A stretch of 64,000 nucleotides of DNA from contig OZ242253.1 of NCBI GenBank assembly GCA_965206975.1, forward strand, positions 2,604,001 to 2,668,000. Reading direction: 5' to 3'. Positions 1-8,592 of the stretch are shown piece by piece. How positions within the stretch are numbered: position 1 is the first letter of the stretch; every line of letters begins with the position of its first letter. This DNA is from JAAXGI01 sp965206975 (GTDB lineage Bacteria > Gemmatimonadota > Gemmatimonadetes > Longimicrobiales > Gaopeijiaceae). The notes below the pieces were generated by a model. It worked only from the letters and a program-made list of their open reading frames with translations, made no database searches and was not told where the DNA came from. The translations under genes were made by a program, and so were the position numbers.

Positions 1-748
1 GGCGCTCCACGTCGCGGATCGCCTCCGTGTACTGCTCCACCTTCAGGCGGTCCTGCGCGCCGATCTGCCGGTTCAACTCCGCGAGCTTGTCGGTGACCGA
101 GTCTAGGATGCTCCGCTGCTGGCGGAGCCGTGTCTCCCGGGCGGAGCGCTCCGTAGAGCCCGCATCTCCGAAGAGGCGCTCGAAGACAGCGCGCGGATTG
201 TACTCGGTCGGAAGGGGTTGGGTCGGTCCCCGCCAGGAGAGGGTATGGGTATAGACGCAGCTCAGGTTGCTGCTGCACGCACCTGCATTCGCCGGGGCGT
301 CCATCGAGAGCTCCAGGCTGGCGAGCTGCGTCTCGCGGGCGAATTCCCGGGCGAGGAGCTGGTCCATCGAGACGTCAGCGATGATCTCCGTCTCCGTCCG
401 CCCGCCCTGCGGGATACCGGTCAGGAAGGAGCCCGATGCACCTGCATGAATCTGTACCCAGTTCGCATTGATCCCGGAGAGGGCGAGCATCCGGTCCTTG
501 AACGGGGCGAGAGGCTCGAGCACGGGGGAGAGCGCGAAGTCGGTGCCGAGGCCCTTCGGCGACCAGTACTCCATCGCCATCCCGTTCGGGACGTAGAACG
601 TCTGGAAGCGGTGGACCGGTTCGGCGAGCGCCTGGGCCCGGCCGAAGGCCGGGAACATCGCGTCGAGCAGGGGGAGGGCGACGCTCGCCCCGAGCCCCTT
701 CAGGGCGGTGCGCCGCGAGAGTGCTTTCCCGGTAAAGATCGTCGTCAT
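1..748 (-). CDS. DUF1552 domain-containing exported protein (C-terminus runs off the window)
   Basis: The reading frame is open from an ATG at 748 down to base 1, so only the first 249 residues are seen. The N-terminus carries a twin-arginine signal (LSRRTALKGLG followed by a hydrophobic stretch), as is usual for DUF1552 proteins. The motifs YVPNGMAMEYW and GRTETEIIADVSMDQLLAREF match the family's conserved core. DUF1552 proteins have no settled function and are typically encoded next to DUF1592/DUF1588 cytochrome proteins, as here (gene 779-3346 lies 30 bp upstream in the same orientation). The two are probably co-transcribed and act together outside the cytoplasm. A second, decayed DUF1552 gene lies at 45632-46693. 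Family assignment is firm, function unknown. Confidence 0.88.
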   Translation of the reverse strand, partial: MTTIFTGKALSRRTALKGLGASVALPLLDAMFPAFGRAQALAEPVHRFQTFYVPNGMAMEYWSPKGLGTDFALSPVLEPLAPFKDRMLALSGINANWVQIHAGASGSFLTGIPQGGRTETEIIADVSMDQLLAREFARETQLASLELSMDAPANAGACSSNLSCVYTHTLSWRGPTQPLPTEYNPRAVFERLFGDAGSTERSARETRLRQQRSILDSVTDKLAELNRQIGAQDRLKVEQYTEAIRDVER

Positions 749-778
749 CTTCGTTCTCCCAATGATGTGCTCTCAGCC

Positions 779-3346
779 TCAGATGGCCTCCGCCTTCCGC
801 CGCAGGAAGGCCGGGCTCGTCGCGATCCCCAGGACGATCGAGGACCAGCGGTAGTCGTTCTCCTCGGCACGTCGAACGATCCGGCGTACCGTCGGTTGGT
901 CAAAGTACTCGAGTGGCCGCCCGAGCGCATACGACATGAGCTTCTCCGTCACGGTCCCGACGAACTGCGCGTCGTATTCGAGGAGGAGGGCTCTCAGCGC
1001 TGCTACCCCGCCGAGCTCCGTCCCGCTCGGCCAGGTTCCCTGGGTGTCGACCGGACCGCCCCACTCGTCCGTGTCCCGCCACGCGCCGACCGCGTCGAAG
1101 TTCTCGAGTGCGAAGCCCAACGGATCGATGATCGAGTGGCAGCTCGCGCAGAGCGCATCCTCCCGGTGCCTCTCGAGGCGTTCCCGAATGCTGAGCTGCG
1201 ACACTTCGGCTCCCTGGTCGAGGCTCGTGTCCACGTTGGCGGGCGGAGGCGACGGGTTCGCGCCGAGGATGTTGTCGAGGAGCCACTTCCCCCGGAGGAC
1301 GGGCGAGGTCCGGTCCGGGTAGGCGGTGATCGCCATCAGGCTCCCGTGGCCCAGGATTCCGCCCCGCTCTTCGGGGTTCGGGAGCGCGACCCGCCGCGGC
1401 CGGCTTCCGTACACTCCGGGAATTCCGTAGAAGCGGGCGAGGCGCTCGTTCGCGAACGTATAGTCGGCGCTGAGGAGTTCGAGCACGCTCAGGTCTTCCC
1501 GGATCGAATTCCCGAGGAAGAGTTCCGTCTCCTGCCGGAAGGCCTCGACAAGGCTGTCGTCGAAGTCCGGGTACATGAGTGGATCGGCGAGCTTCTCCGG
1601 GAGGAGGCGGAGGTTCAGCCACTGGGCGGCGAAGCCGCCGACGAGGGCATCGACGGCCTTCGGGTCGGCGAGCATCCGAAGCACCTGCTCCTCGTAGATG
1701 TCGGGCTCGGTGAGGCGCCCCTCTTCGGCGAGCCGGAGGAGTTCTTCGTCCGGAATCGAGCTCCAGAGGAAGAAGGAGAGGCGGGAGGCGACCTCCCGAT
1801 CGTCGAGCTCGTACACTCCCCCGGCTCCCGTTTCCGCCGGCTCCCTGTAGACCCGGAAGAGGAACTCCGGATCGACGAGGGTTCGCTCGAGCGCCAGCTG
1901 GATCCCGGCATCGAAGCTGCCGCCGAGGCGGCGGCCCTCGTCGAAGAACCGGAGGAGGACTTCCGCGTCCGAGTCATCGACGGGCCGCCGGTACGCCCTG
2001 CGGGCCATCCGGGACAGGATCTCGGCCGCGCACGCCTCTTCGCTCTCTCCCGCCGCCGGCCGGCAGGTGAAGATCGCCCGGCGGCTCGGCGTCTCGGAGG
2101 CCTCCTCCGTGATCTCGTACGGTCCCCCGATCTGGACGGATGCGACGCTCGCGATGTCCATGTAGATCTGGTCGTTCGTGAGCACCCGCCCGCGCTGCTG
2201 CGGCTGGGGGAGCCCCTCCGGCTCCCACTGCTCCCGCACGAAGGAGGTGCCTACGACGTGCGGTCCCGCCTCGACCCGGACGCGCGCCTCGAGGTGCGCA
2301 TCCCCGGTCATCTGCATGTACTCTTCCCACTCGGGGGCGCCAAAGGAGCCGGGCTCGCCGGAGCCGGCGTAGCTCGCCGCCGCTGGCCGGTAGTCGAGCG
2401 CCCCGCCGCCGACCGTGAAGCGCTCGACGAGAGCGCCGTCGAGGCGCAGGTCGAGTTGCTGCGGCCACCCCATCCCCATGAGGTAGTCCTGGTACTGACG
2501 TCGGAGGAGGATCTTTATGAGGTACTCGCCGTCGGCGGGGAAGTGGTAGCGGACGGCGGCGCCCCCCCGGGACCCGAACGGGAGATCCTCGCTCTGCCGC
2601 TGATCCTGGACGATGTGGAGCGGGACCTCGAATGTCTCGACGCCAGGGGAGCCCGGCGGGAGTCCTACGGCCAATCGGGTCAGCTGGCGCGCCACGGACA
2701 TGTAGCGCTCCATGTGCACGGTCGTGATGGAGAGGGCGTCGGCGTAGTTGTCGAAGCTCCCGTCCGCCGTCTCGTCTCCGGGGAGGAGGGGTCGGACGTC
2801 CACGTCGAGGGCGAGGAGCTCGTTGACGGCGTTGTTGTATTCGAAGCGGTTCAGGCGGTGGACCGGGTTTGTCGTGCCCGGATCCGCTTCTCCGGCGAGG
2901 GCGGCCCGGTCGATCTCCGTCTCGAGCCACTCCGCCACGAAGTCGTAGCTCGCTTGGTCGGGTCTCGGTACGCCCCCGGGGGGCATCGTACCCGTCCTGA
3001 GCTTCCGGACCACGTTCTCCCAGCGTTCCGGGGCGGAGCCGGGATTCTCGACGTCGAGGACGTCGAGGGCGAGGCCGGCCGTCATCACCGTCTGGTTGTG
3101 ACAGACGACGCAGTACGTGTCGAGGGTCTCCCGGACCTGTTCCGGGTTCGAGGGCGGGGCAGGGGGATGCACGGTCGGCGCGGAGGCGGGGGGGCGCTCT
3201 GCCGACCCGTCGGCCTCCGGCTGGGCGCCGTGGGCCCCGAAGAGCGCCAGCGCGACCCCGCCCACCAGCGTGACCGCTGCGGCGGCGGCGTGCCCGAACC
3301 TCCGGCCCCGCCCCCCGGAAGCGGTCCTCTGTCGTGTCCGTTCCAT
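779..3346 (-). CDS. DUF1592/DUF1588/DUF1585 planctomycete-type cytochrome c protein
   Basis: 855 residues with an N-terminal membrane/signal segment (about 20-40). A heme-binding CVVCH lies at 79-83 and a second CASCH near the C-terminus. The order of pieces is the standard one: N-terminal cytochrome; a DUF1587-like block (LNRFEYNNAVNELLALD); a central beta-rich insert resembling a carbohydrate-binding module; DUF1595 (ARRAYRRPVDDSD); DUF1592 (REVASRLSFFLWSSIPDEELL); DUF1588 (RGGILGHGSLMAITAYPDRTS, then CASCHSIIDPLGFALENFD); and DUF1585 (MSYALGRPLEYFDQ). These are secreted di-heme proteins of unknown reaction, thought to be extracytoplasmic redox enzymes. The start ATG at 3346 has GGGGAAG upstream. 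It forms a pair with the DUF1552 gene directly downstream. Confidence 0.9.
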   Translation of the reverse strand: MERTRQRTASGGRGRRFGHAAAAAVTLVGGVALALFGAHGAQPEADGSAERPPASAPTVHPPAPPSNPEQVRETLDTYCVVCHNQTVMTAGLALDVLDVENPGSAPERWENVVRKLRTGTMPPGGVPRPDQASYDFVAEWLETEIDRAALAGEADPGTTNPVHRLNRFEYNNAVNELLALDVDVRPLLPGDETADGSFDNYADALSITTVHMERYMSVARQLTRLAVGLPPGSPGVETFEVPLHIVQDQRQSEDLPFGSRGGAAVRYHFPADGEYLIKILLRRQYQDYLMGMGWPQQLDLRLDGALVERFTVGGGALDYRPAAASYAGSGEPGSFGAPEWEEYMQMTGDAHLEARVRVEAGPHVVGTSFVREQWEPEGLPQPQQRGRVLTNDQIYMDIASVASVQIGGPYEITEEASETPSRRAIFTCRPAAGESEEACAAEILSRMARRAYRRPVDDSDAEVLLRFFDEGRRLGGSFDAGIQLALERTLVDPEFLFRVYREPAETGAGGVYELDDREVASRLSFFLWSSIPDEELLRLAEEGRLTEPDIYEEQVLRMLADPKAVDALVGGFAAQWLNLRLLPEKLADPLMYPDFDDSLVEAFRQETELFLGNSIREDLSVLELLSADYTFANERLARFYGIPGVYGSRPRRVALPNPEERGGILGHGSLMAITAYPDRTSPVLRGKWLLDNILGANPSPPPANVDTSLDQGAEVSQLSIRERLERHREDALCASCHSIIDPLGFALENFDAVGAWRDTDEWGGPVDTQGTWPSGTELGGVAALRALLLEYDAQFVGTVTEKLMSYALGRPLEYFDQPTVRRIVRRAEENDYRWSSIVLGIATSPAFLRRKAEAI

Positions 3347-3394
3347 GCGTCTTCCCCGAGCCGGCCTCCCAAGGGGGGAGGGGCGGCTCCCAGA

Positions 3395-3652
3395 TCAGTC
3401 GTGATCGCGTGCGTGGGACTCGATCCGCTTTACCTCCTCCCTCGCGTGATCCTTCCGAAGCGCGCGGTTCCGGCTGCGGATATCCGATTTCGCCCGGCTA
3501 CGCGTATGTTCGGAGCTCACGGACGCGAGCGACAACTGCTTTTCGATCTTCCGGCTGCCGCACGATGGGCAGCCCGGCGCCTCGGAGTTCCTCCGCACGA
3601 AGTGCTCGAACCCATGATCGCACTCGGTGCAGCGGTACTCGAAGATCGGCAC
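3395..3652 (-). CDS. FmdB-family zinc-ribbon protein
   Basis: 85 residues beginning at a GTG (MPIFEYRC). The first half is the FmdB/CxxC-CxxC zinc ribbon: CTEC near residue 8 and CPSCGS near residue 28, with the typical MPxFEYRCxxC opening. The second half is a charged, Arg/Lys-rich tail with no recognised fold. FmdB-type ribbons are small cytoplasmic proteins of unclear regulatory role. It sits 15 bp downstream of the lipoprotein gene 3668-4096 and 48 bp upstream of the DUF1592 gene, so it is likely part of the same minus-strand transcript. Nothing in the sequence ties it to the redox genes beyond position. Confidence 0.85.
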   Translation of the reverse strand: MPIFEYRCTECDHGFEHFVRRNSEAPGCPSCGSRKIEKQLSLASVSSEHTRSRAKSDIRSRNRALRKDHAREEVKRIESHARDHD

Positions 3653-3667
3653 AGGCCACCCCGCCCG

Positions 3668-4096
3668 TCAGCGCGTCAGGTCCACCAGAATCGCGCCCCC
3701 GGCGTGCCCGGTGCCGAAGCGCGTAGTGGCGTCCGCCGGGCTCGCGTAGCTGACATGCATGACATCGTTCACATGCATGTTGTAGAGCGCGTCGAGGGGC
3801 CCGAACTGCACGTTATTCACATACACGACCGGGATCGTGGACTCGGGCATCGTGAAGGACGATTGACCCCTCGGCCGAAGCCAGCGGGGCCTCAGCTGCC
3901 GGATCGCGTCGTAGAGGTTCTCGCCTGTCGACGCCCTCACCTCCTCCCCGGTCAGTTCGTCTCCGCTTGATCTCGAGGGTCTGTTCGCGCCCTCGCCCGT
4001 GGCGGCTGAGCACCCGGTGCCCAGTGTCACGAGTATGAGTGCCGCGAGGACGAAGCTCCGTTCTCGAAGGCGACGACCGGCTCTCACCGTCAGCAT
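3668..4096 (-). CDS. Orphan TonB-plug-like lipoprotein
   Basis: 142 residues with a lipoprotein signal (ALILVTLGTGC, Cys about residue 29). The mature part contains LYDAIRQLRPRWLRPRG, then IPVVYVNNVQFGPLDAL, then ADATTRFGTGHAGGAILVDLTR. The pattern (alpha-helical start, a named-residue strand, and a closing DATxxFGxG...GxIxVxTR) resembles the plug domain of TonB receptors without any barrel. Such orphan plugs are frequent in Gemmatimonadota. A longer relative with the same LRPxWLRPR and DATTLYGTG blocks is at 62577-63345, frameshifted. The start ATG has AGGGGAGG four bases upstream. Plug similarity is my reading of the motif pattern; the function is unknown. Confidence 0.75.
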   Translation of the reverse strand: MLTVRAGRRLRERSFVLAALILVTLGTGCSAATGEGANRPSRSSGDELTGEEVRASTGENLYDAIRQLRPRWLRPRGQSSFTMPESTIPVVYVNNVQFGPLDALYNMHVNDVMHVSYASPADATTRFGTGHAGGAILVDLTR

Positions 4097-4135
4097 ATTG
4101 CCTCCCCTTGTTTCCGGAGTCCCTATCGAGGGTCC

Positions 4136-4906
4136 CTACGGGCCGGGCGGATACCAGTCGTGTACCCGGACCTCGATGTCCGGTTCGTTTGCGAGCGCCT
4201 CGAGAAAGACGTCGATTGGCTGCTCGCGGTAGTGATACGGGTAGAGGACCGCCGGCCGGATGATCTTCACGCACTCGGCCGCCGCGAGCGGCACCATTCT
4301 CCCGTGCGGGAGGTTGAGCGGCATGAAGGCGATGTCGATGTCCTCGATCGTCTGGATTTCGGGCACGCACTCGGTGACCCCGGAGAGGTAGACGCGCGTA
4401 CCGCCGAGCGTCAGGATGTAGCCGTTCCCCTCGCCCCGGGCGTGGAAGGGCTCGCCAGGAAGGAGGTCGTACATCGCCACGGCCTCGATCTCGACGCCCG
4501 CGAGCGTCAGCCGGTCGCCGTTGTCCATGATGGTGGCATCCGGCACCTGGAGGAGGCGTTCACGCGATCCCTCGTCCCTCGCCTCCTCTGGTCGGTCCGA
4601 GACCACCACCGGGGCGCCGGGCTTTCGAAGCTCCGCGATGAGCTCCGGGTCCAGGTGGTCCGCGGGACTGTCCGTAACGAGGATCAAGTCCGCGGGGAGC
4701 GCGTTCGAGTAGTCCCCCCGGCTGAAGGGGTCCACATGGATCACGGTGCCCTCGTACTCGAGCTGCACGCTCGCCCCCACAAAGGGCGTGATCCCGATCT
4801 CGGCGCTCCCACCGGTGGAGGCCTGGCCCGCCGCCGCCGTCGCGGTGGCGAGCGCGAGGAAGGCGGCGGCGGGCGCTGCCCGCACTGCAAGTCTGCTCTG
4901 GTTCAT
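4136..4906 (-). CDS. Exported UlaG-like metallo-beta-lactamase-fold protein with a degenerate metal motif
   Basis: 256 residues from the ATG at 4906, chosen over one five codons upstream because GGAGGA sits seven bases before it. An N-terminal signal peptide (to about 27) exports it. The fold matches the UlaG-like MBL hydrolases (VIHVDPFSRGDYS; ADLILVTDSPADHLDPELI; GTRVYLSGVTE; LYPYHYREQP). The canonical HxHxDH metal site is altered: at 79-84 it reads D-S-P-A-D-H, so both His of HxH are replaced (Asp79, Pro81) while Asp83-His84 and the late His (PYHY) remain. It may bind a single metal or none. It lies 21 bp downstream of the PQQ dehydrogenase gene, suggesting co-transcription. Confidence 0.82.
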   Translation of the reverse strand: MNQSRLAVRAAPAAAFLALATATAAAGQASTGGSAEIGITPFVGASVQLEYEGTVIHVDPFSRGDYSNALPADLILVTDSPADHLDPELIAELRKPGAPVVVSDRPEEARDEGSRERLLQVPDATIMDNGDRLTLAGVEIEAVAMYDLLPGEPFHARGEGNGYILTLGGTRVYLSGVTECVPEIQTIEDIDIAFMPLNLPHGRMVPLAAAECVKIIRPAVLYPYHYREQPIDVFLEALANEPDIEVRVHDWYPPGP

Positions 4907-4927
4907 GGAATGCTCCTCCAAGCGGTC

Positions 4928-6952
4928 CTACGGTAGCCGCAGCGCGACGAGCGATCCCGGAAGCCCCTGTCCCGAGACAGCCGTCACGATGTACTGAACC
5001 CCGTCGTGCAGGAACGTCATCGGCGCCGTGTCCGTGGTCGCGGGAAGCTCCACGGTCCCGACTCTCTCTCCGGTCCTCTTGTCCACCGCGTGCATGCGGG
5101 GCAGGCCGCTGCGCCCCTCGCCGTAGACGAGGAGGCTCCCGGTGGCCATCGCAGTGGCGTGGCTGGGTTGTCCCGTATTCGGCAGGTCGACGCCCTCGAG
5201 GAGCGGATGATTCGCGATTCGTTCGGGCGTGTCTCCGTTCGGGATCCACCAGAGGATCTCGCCCGTGTTCATGTCGATCGCGGTGATCCGGCCGTACGGG
5301 GGCTTGTAGAAGGGGATCCCGTCGATGTTCCCGACGCCGCCGGGAACGGGCGCGTGCGTCCATTCGACGGGGGTGAGGCCGGACTGCCCGCTGAGCTGGC
5401 CGTCGCGCTCCATCCCCGGGATCAGCGTAAATGCGCTGCACGATTTGACGGAAGCCGTATAGATGATCCCCGTCTCGGGGTCTGCGACCGTGCCGCCCGG
5501 GATGTTCGTTCCTCCCCCGGCGGAGGGGCAGAAGAGCGCCCCCTTCCTCCCCTCGGGGTTCGTCGCGTGGAGGGGGGGCGTATAGAGGGAGGGCCCGGAT
5601 TCCCACTCCGAGACGATCTCGAGCGCCCGCGCCCGGATCTCCGGGGTGAAGTCCGCGAGATCATCCTCCGTCAGCCCGTGCATCTCGTAGGGGGCGGGCC
5701 TCGTCGGGAAGGGCTGCGTCGGCGAGGTCTGCTCCGTCGGTACGCGGGACTGCGGTACCGGCCGTTCTTCGATCGGCCAGATCGGCTCGCCCGTCACGCG
5801 GTTGAAGGCGTAGATGAAGGCCTGCTTCGAGCTCTGGACGAGCGCCGGGACCTCCTCGCCGTCCACGGTGACGTCGATCAGCTGTGGCGGTTGAGGGAAG
5901 TCCCGGTCCCAGATGTCGTGGTGGATCGCCTGGAAGTGCCAGATCCGGTTTCCGGTCTCGACGTCGATCGCGACGACGCTGTTGCCGTAGAGGTTGTCTC
6001 CCGGGCGGTGCCCGCCGAAGTAGTCGTTCGTCGGCGCGTCCGTCGTCACGTACACGATCCCGTTCTCGAGGTCGGCCGAGAGGGGTGGCCACGTATTGAT
6101 GTTCCCGCTCCACTCCCACGCGTCGTTCTCCCAGGTGTCGTGGCCGAACTCCCCTGGCTGCGGGATCACGTTGAACTTCCAGAGGTGTTCGCCCGTCCGC
6201 GCATCGTAGGCGAGCACGTCTCCCGGAATGTTCTCCCGCCTCGGATCCAGCCGGCCCGTAAGGTTCGAGTTGCCGACGACGACGACGCCATTGACCACGA
6301 TCGGCGGCGAGGTGTTCGTGATGTATCCGATCTCGCCCGGGATCCCCGCCTCCGGGTCGTAGGGGTGGCCGAGATCGGCAAGCATGTCGACCGTGCCGTA
6401 CTCCCCGAAACCCTCGACCGGGATGGGGGCGCCGAAACCCTCGAGCGGAAGTCCCGTCTCGGCGTCGAGGGCGTGAAGGAAGAAGGCGGGGGTCACGAGG
6501 TATATCACGCCCCGGCCATCGATCTCCGCGTACGCGACCCCCTTCCCGTGGCTCTGCCTGGAGGAGCGCTCCCAGCGCGTTGTGTGGGGCTCGCGGAAGG
6601 CCCAGAGCGTCTCGCCTGTCGCGGGATCGATTGCAGCGGCGGTCCGGCTCCGGCCCGCGACCCCGTAGAGCGTCCCGTTCGCATAGATCGGCGTCGTACG
6701 GAGGATGAAGTCGACGGTGGGCCCGAAGTTGTCTCCGCGCCAGATCCAGGCGATCTCGAGGTCGCCGAAGTTGGATGCGTCGATCTGCGTCAGGGGGGAG
6801 TAGCGGGTGCTTCCGGCATCCGCACCCCAGTATCGCCATTCTCCGTAGGGATTTCCCCTATCCTGCCCGTCTGCCGACCCGGCGAACGCCAAGGTGCAGG
6901 AGAGCGCGACGAGAGGGGCGAGAGTCGTTCCCGGCATCTTGCGGCTGTTCAC
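4928..6952 (-). CDS. Periplasmic PQQ-dependent dehydrogenase (no fused cytochrome)
   Basis: About 674 residues. The GTG at 6952 is preferred because AGAGGA precedes it and it supplies the charged start (VNSRK) of a signal peptide; an ATG at 6937 has no ribosome site. The mature protein opens GEWRYWGADAGSTRYSPL, the classic first blade of an eight-bladed quinoprotein propeller. It also contains TLWAFREPHTTRWERS, GEFGHDTWENDAWEW and the strongly conserved TKQ/SKQAFIYAFNRVTGEPIWPIEERPVPQS region (written here in part) seen in soluble glucose/quinate-type PQQ dehydrogenases. It should oxidise an alcohol or sugar in the periplasm; the substrate cannot be read from sequence. It is the close relative of 29661-31727. 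It follows SusD and precedes the metallo-hydrolase-fold gene. Confidence 0.9.
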   Translation of the reverse strand: MNSRKMPGTTLAPLVALSCTLAFAGSADGQDRGNPYGEWRYWGADAGSTRYSPLTQIDASNFGDLEIAWIWRGDNFGPTVDFILRTTPIYANGTLYGVAGRSRTAAAIDPATGETLWAFREPHTTRWERSSRQSHGKGVAYAEIDGRGVIYLVTPAFFLHALDAETGLPLEGFGAPIPVEGFGEYGTVDMLADLGHPYDPEAGIPGEIGYITNTSPPIVVNGVVVVGNSNLTGRLDPRRENIPGDVLAYDARTGEHLWKFNVIPQPGEFGHDTWENDAWEWSGNINTWPPLSADLENGIVYVTTDAPTNDYFGGHRPGDNLYGNSVVAIDVETGNRIWHFQAIHHDIWDRDFPQPPQLIDVTVDGEEVPALVQSSKQAFIYAFNRVTGEPIWPIEERPVPQSRVPTEQTSPTQPFPTRPAPYEMHGLTEDDLADFTPEIRARALEIVSEWESGPSLYTPPLHATNPEGRKGALFCPSAGGGTNIPGGTVADPETGIIYTASVKSCSAFTLIPGMERDGQLSGQSGLTPVEWTHAPVPGGVGNIDGIPFYKPPYGRITAIDMNTGEILWWIPNGDTPERIANHPLLEGVDLPNTGQPSHATAMATGSLLVYGEGRSGLPRMHAVDKRTGERVGTVELPATTDTAPMTFLHDGVQYIVTAVSGQGLPGSLVALRLP

Positions 6953-7062
6953 TGTGTCCTCTGGTTTCGGTGAGCGGGTCCGGCCGACCGGATTCCACCC
7001 TCGAGGTCCGGCCCTCCACGCTGTATTGTATTCTACGGCACTCCGGCCGCTCCGCCAAATGC

Positions 7063-7099
7063 GCCGGGGGCCCCGCACAATGCGCGCGGGGCCCCCGGC
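7063..7099 (-). terminator. GC-rich hairpin after the SusD gene
   Basis: A perfect 14-bp stem (7063-7076 with 7086-7099, GCCGGGGGCCCCGC on the plus strand) with a 9-base loop lies 24 bp past the SusD stop at 7123 and upstream of the PQQ gene start. No U-run follows, so it may be a weak terminator or a 3' mRNA stabiliser. Confidence 0.6.
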
Positions 7100-7122
7100 C
7101 GACGGCTAGATCCGCCGCGTGT

Positions 7123-8508
7123 TCAGCACGTGCTGCTGACGTTCGGGTTCGAGGCAACCTCGAGGAAGGAGATCGGAAATAGCCGGCCATTTTCGAGCGC
7201 AAACCCGTACTCGTTCTCGAGCTCAAACGCCTCGTTCCAGCGGATCTTGTCCCCGCCCCGCGTTCCCTGTGCGAAGAGCTCCCGGCGCCGCTCCTCCCGC
7301 ACCGCCTCCATGATCTCGGCCTCCGAGGCTCCGGCGAGGTAGTCCGCCCTAGGCAGCGGCCAGGCGGACGCGTCGATACGCGCCGGGAGTCCGGCCGGAT
7401 TCGTCCTGAGCGTGTTGATGGCCTCGATGGCCCGCTCCCCGCCGAGTGCCTCGGCGATCATGAGCTGCGCCTCGCGCCAAGTCGCGAAGGGGATCGGGTC
7501 GGCTCGGTCTGTGTATTTCTGCTGTCGGCGCATCGGGAACCCTCCGATCCGACCTTCAAGTGCCCCGGAGGGATCGTATATGATCGGGACCCGAGGGTCC
7601 TCGACACCGCCGCCCTGGTCTAGCCAGGTGGCTTCCCCCTCGGCTGAAACCGTCATGTGCGACGTGCCGGGGTACCCGTAGTAGCGGTGCGGGATCAGGC
7701 TCTCGGACTCGATATTGCGTGTGGCAACCTTGTTGGTGCGGCGATTCGGGTTTTGCGAATAGGTCGCCACGAACTGGAAGCCCTCCGGCACCAGCTCGGC
7801 GTCGGCGACGACTTGTGACATGTTGCCGAGGTTCAGGTTGGCGCGCGCCCGCCCGACGTAGGCCGCTATTCGCACATCGGGTGTCCCGCCGCTGATGGCT
7901 TCGGTGAAGAGCTCGGCGGCTCGCTGCCAGGCCTCTTCGCGAGTTCCGAGGGGTGCACCCTCCGGGTACTGGACGGGGTCCAGAGGGACGACGCCGCAGT
8001 GGTACTCGCCGAGGACCTGCTCGGCATATCCCTGGTACAGTGACATGCTTGCAAGCAGCTCGCCCGCGTTCGGGACGGCTCCGGCCTCATACTCCGCGAA
8101 CAGGCTCTTCGCACGCACAGCCTGGAGTCGCGGGGTCATCATCGGGCCATAGACCGGGCCGGTACCGGAGGCGCACGGGTCCGCATACACGTCGATGAGC
8201 TGGGCCCTGAGTTCCATCAGGGCGTTGGGCCGGCTCGTGCTCGAGTTCAGGAACTCGCTGTACCAGAGCCCGGCATACCAGATGTAGTCGACGAGCCCGC
8301 ATTCGAAGTCCGCCTGGACGCTGTTGGCCAGCGTCTGCGCGAGGGCAGGATCCGTCAGGTCCGGCTCGGTGACGTCACCGGGAAGAGACACTTCGAGGAT
8401 CTCGTCGAAGTCGCACGCGCCGAGAGCGAGGGTGAGTAGGGGTATGGCCATGAGAATCGGCCACGACGCGAAGCGACCGCGCCCTTTCGTATTCCGTCTG
8501 AATGTCAT
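7123..8508 (-). CDS. RagB/SusD-family outer-membrane lipoprotein
   Basis: 461 residues. The lipobox LTLALGAC places the lipidated Cys near residue 31. The protein has the SusD layout: an N-terminal TPR-like half (SLYQGYAEQVLGEYHCG, AAELFTEAI) and a C-terminal segment with the family hallmark REERRRELFAQGTRGGDKIRW. SusD proteins cap the SusC barrel and help capture large substrates outside the cell. Its start ATG has GGGAGA upstream. It lies 84 bp downstream of the SusC gene in the same orientation, the standard SusCD pair. A broken SusD C-terminus occurs at 25023-25211. Confidence 0.88.
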   Translation of the reverse strand: MTFRRNTKGRGRFASWPILMAIPLLTLALGACDFDEILEVSLPGDVTEPDLTDPALAQTLANSVQADFECGLVDYIWYAGLWYSEFLNSSTSRPNALMELRAQLIDVYADPCASGTGPVYGPMMTPRLQAVRAKSLFAEYEAGAVPNAGELLASMSLYQGYAEQVLGEYHCGVVPLDPVQYPEGAPLGTREEAWQRAAELFTEAISGGTPDVRIAAYVGRARANLNLGNMSQVVADAELVPEGFQFVATYSQNPNRRTNKVATRNIESESLIPHRYYGYPGTSHMTVSAEGEATWLDQGGGVEDPRVPIIYDPSGALEGRIGGFPMRRQQKYTDRADPIPFATWREAQLMIAEALGGERAIEAINTLRTNPAGLPARIDASAWPLPRADYLAGASEAEIMEAVREERRRELFAQGTRGGDKIRWNEAFELENEYGFALENGRLFPISFLEVASNPNVSSTC

Positions 8509-8539
8509 TTCGATCTCCCAGCAGTTTTTGTCAGGTCAC

Positions 8540-8578
8540 CACCCGCAGCCGAGAGCTCCAGCTCCCGGCTGCGGGGTG
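8540..8578 (-). promoter_or_regulatory. Long imperfect hairpin between SusC and SusD
   Basis: An inverted repeat (CACCCGCAGCCG...CGGCTGCGGGGTG with a second inner arm GAGCT/AGCTC) occupies most of the 84-bp SusC-SusD gap. No U-run follows on the minus strand. It could be an attenuating or RNA-stabilising element that sets the SusC:SusD ratio, or a partial terminator. Confidence 0.5.
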
Positions 8579-8592
8579 CAAATCGGATGCGC

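Noticed and set aside
218..3970. A very long plus-strand open frame (over 1200 codons) antisense to the DUF1592 and neighbouring genes
   Set aside because: It is Arg/Glu/Val-rich with no domain, and mirrors real minus-strand genes; GC-rich codon bias leaves antisense frames open.
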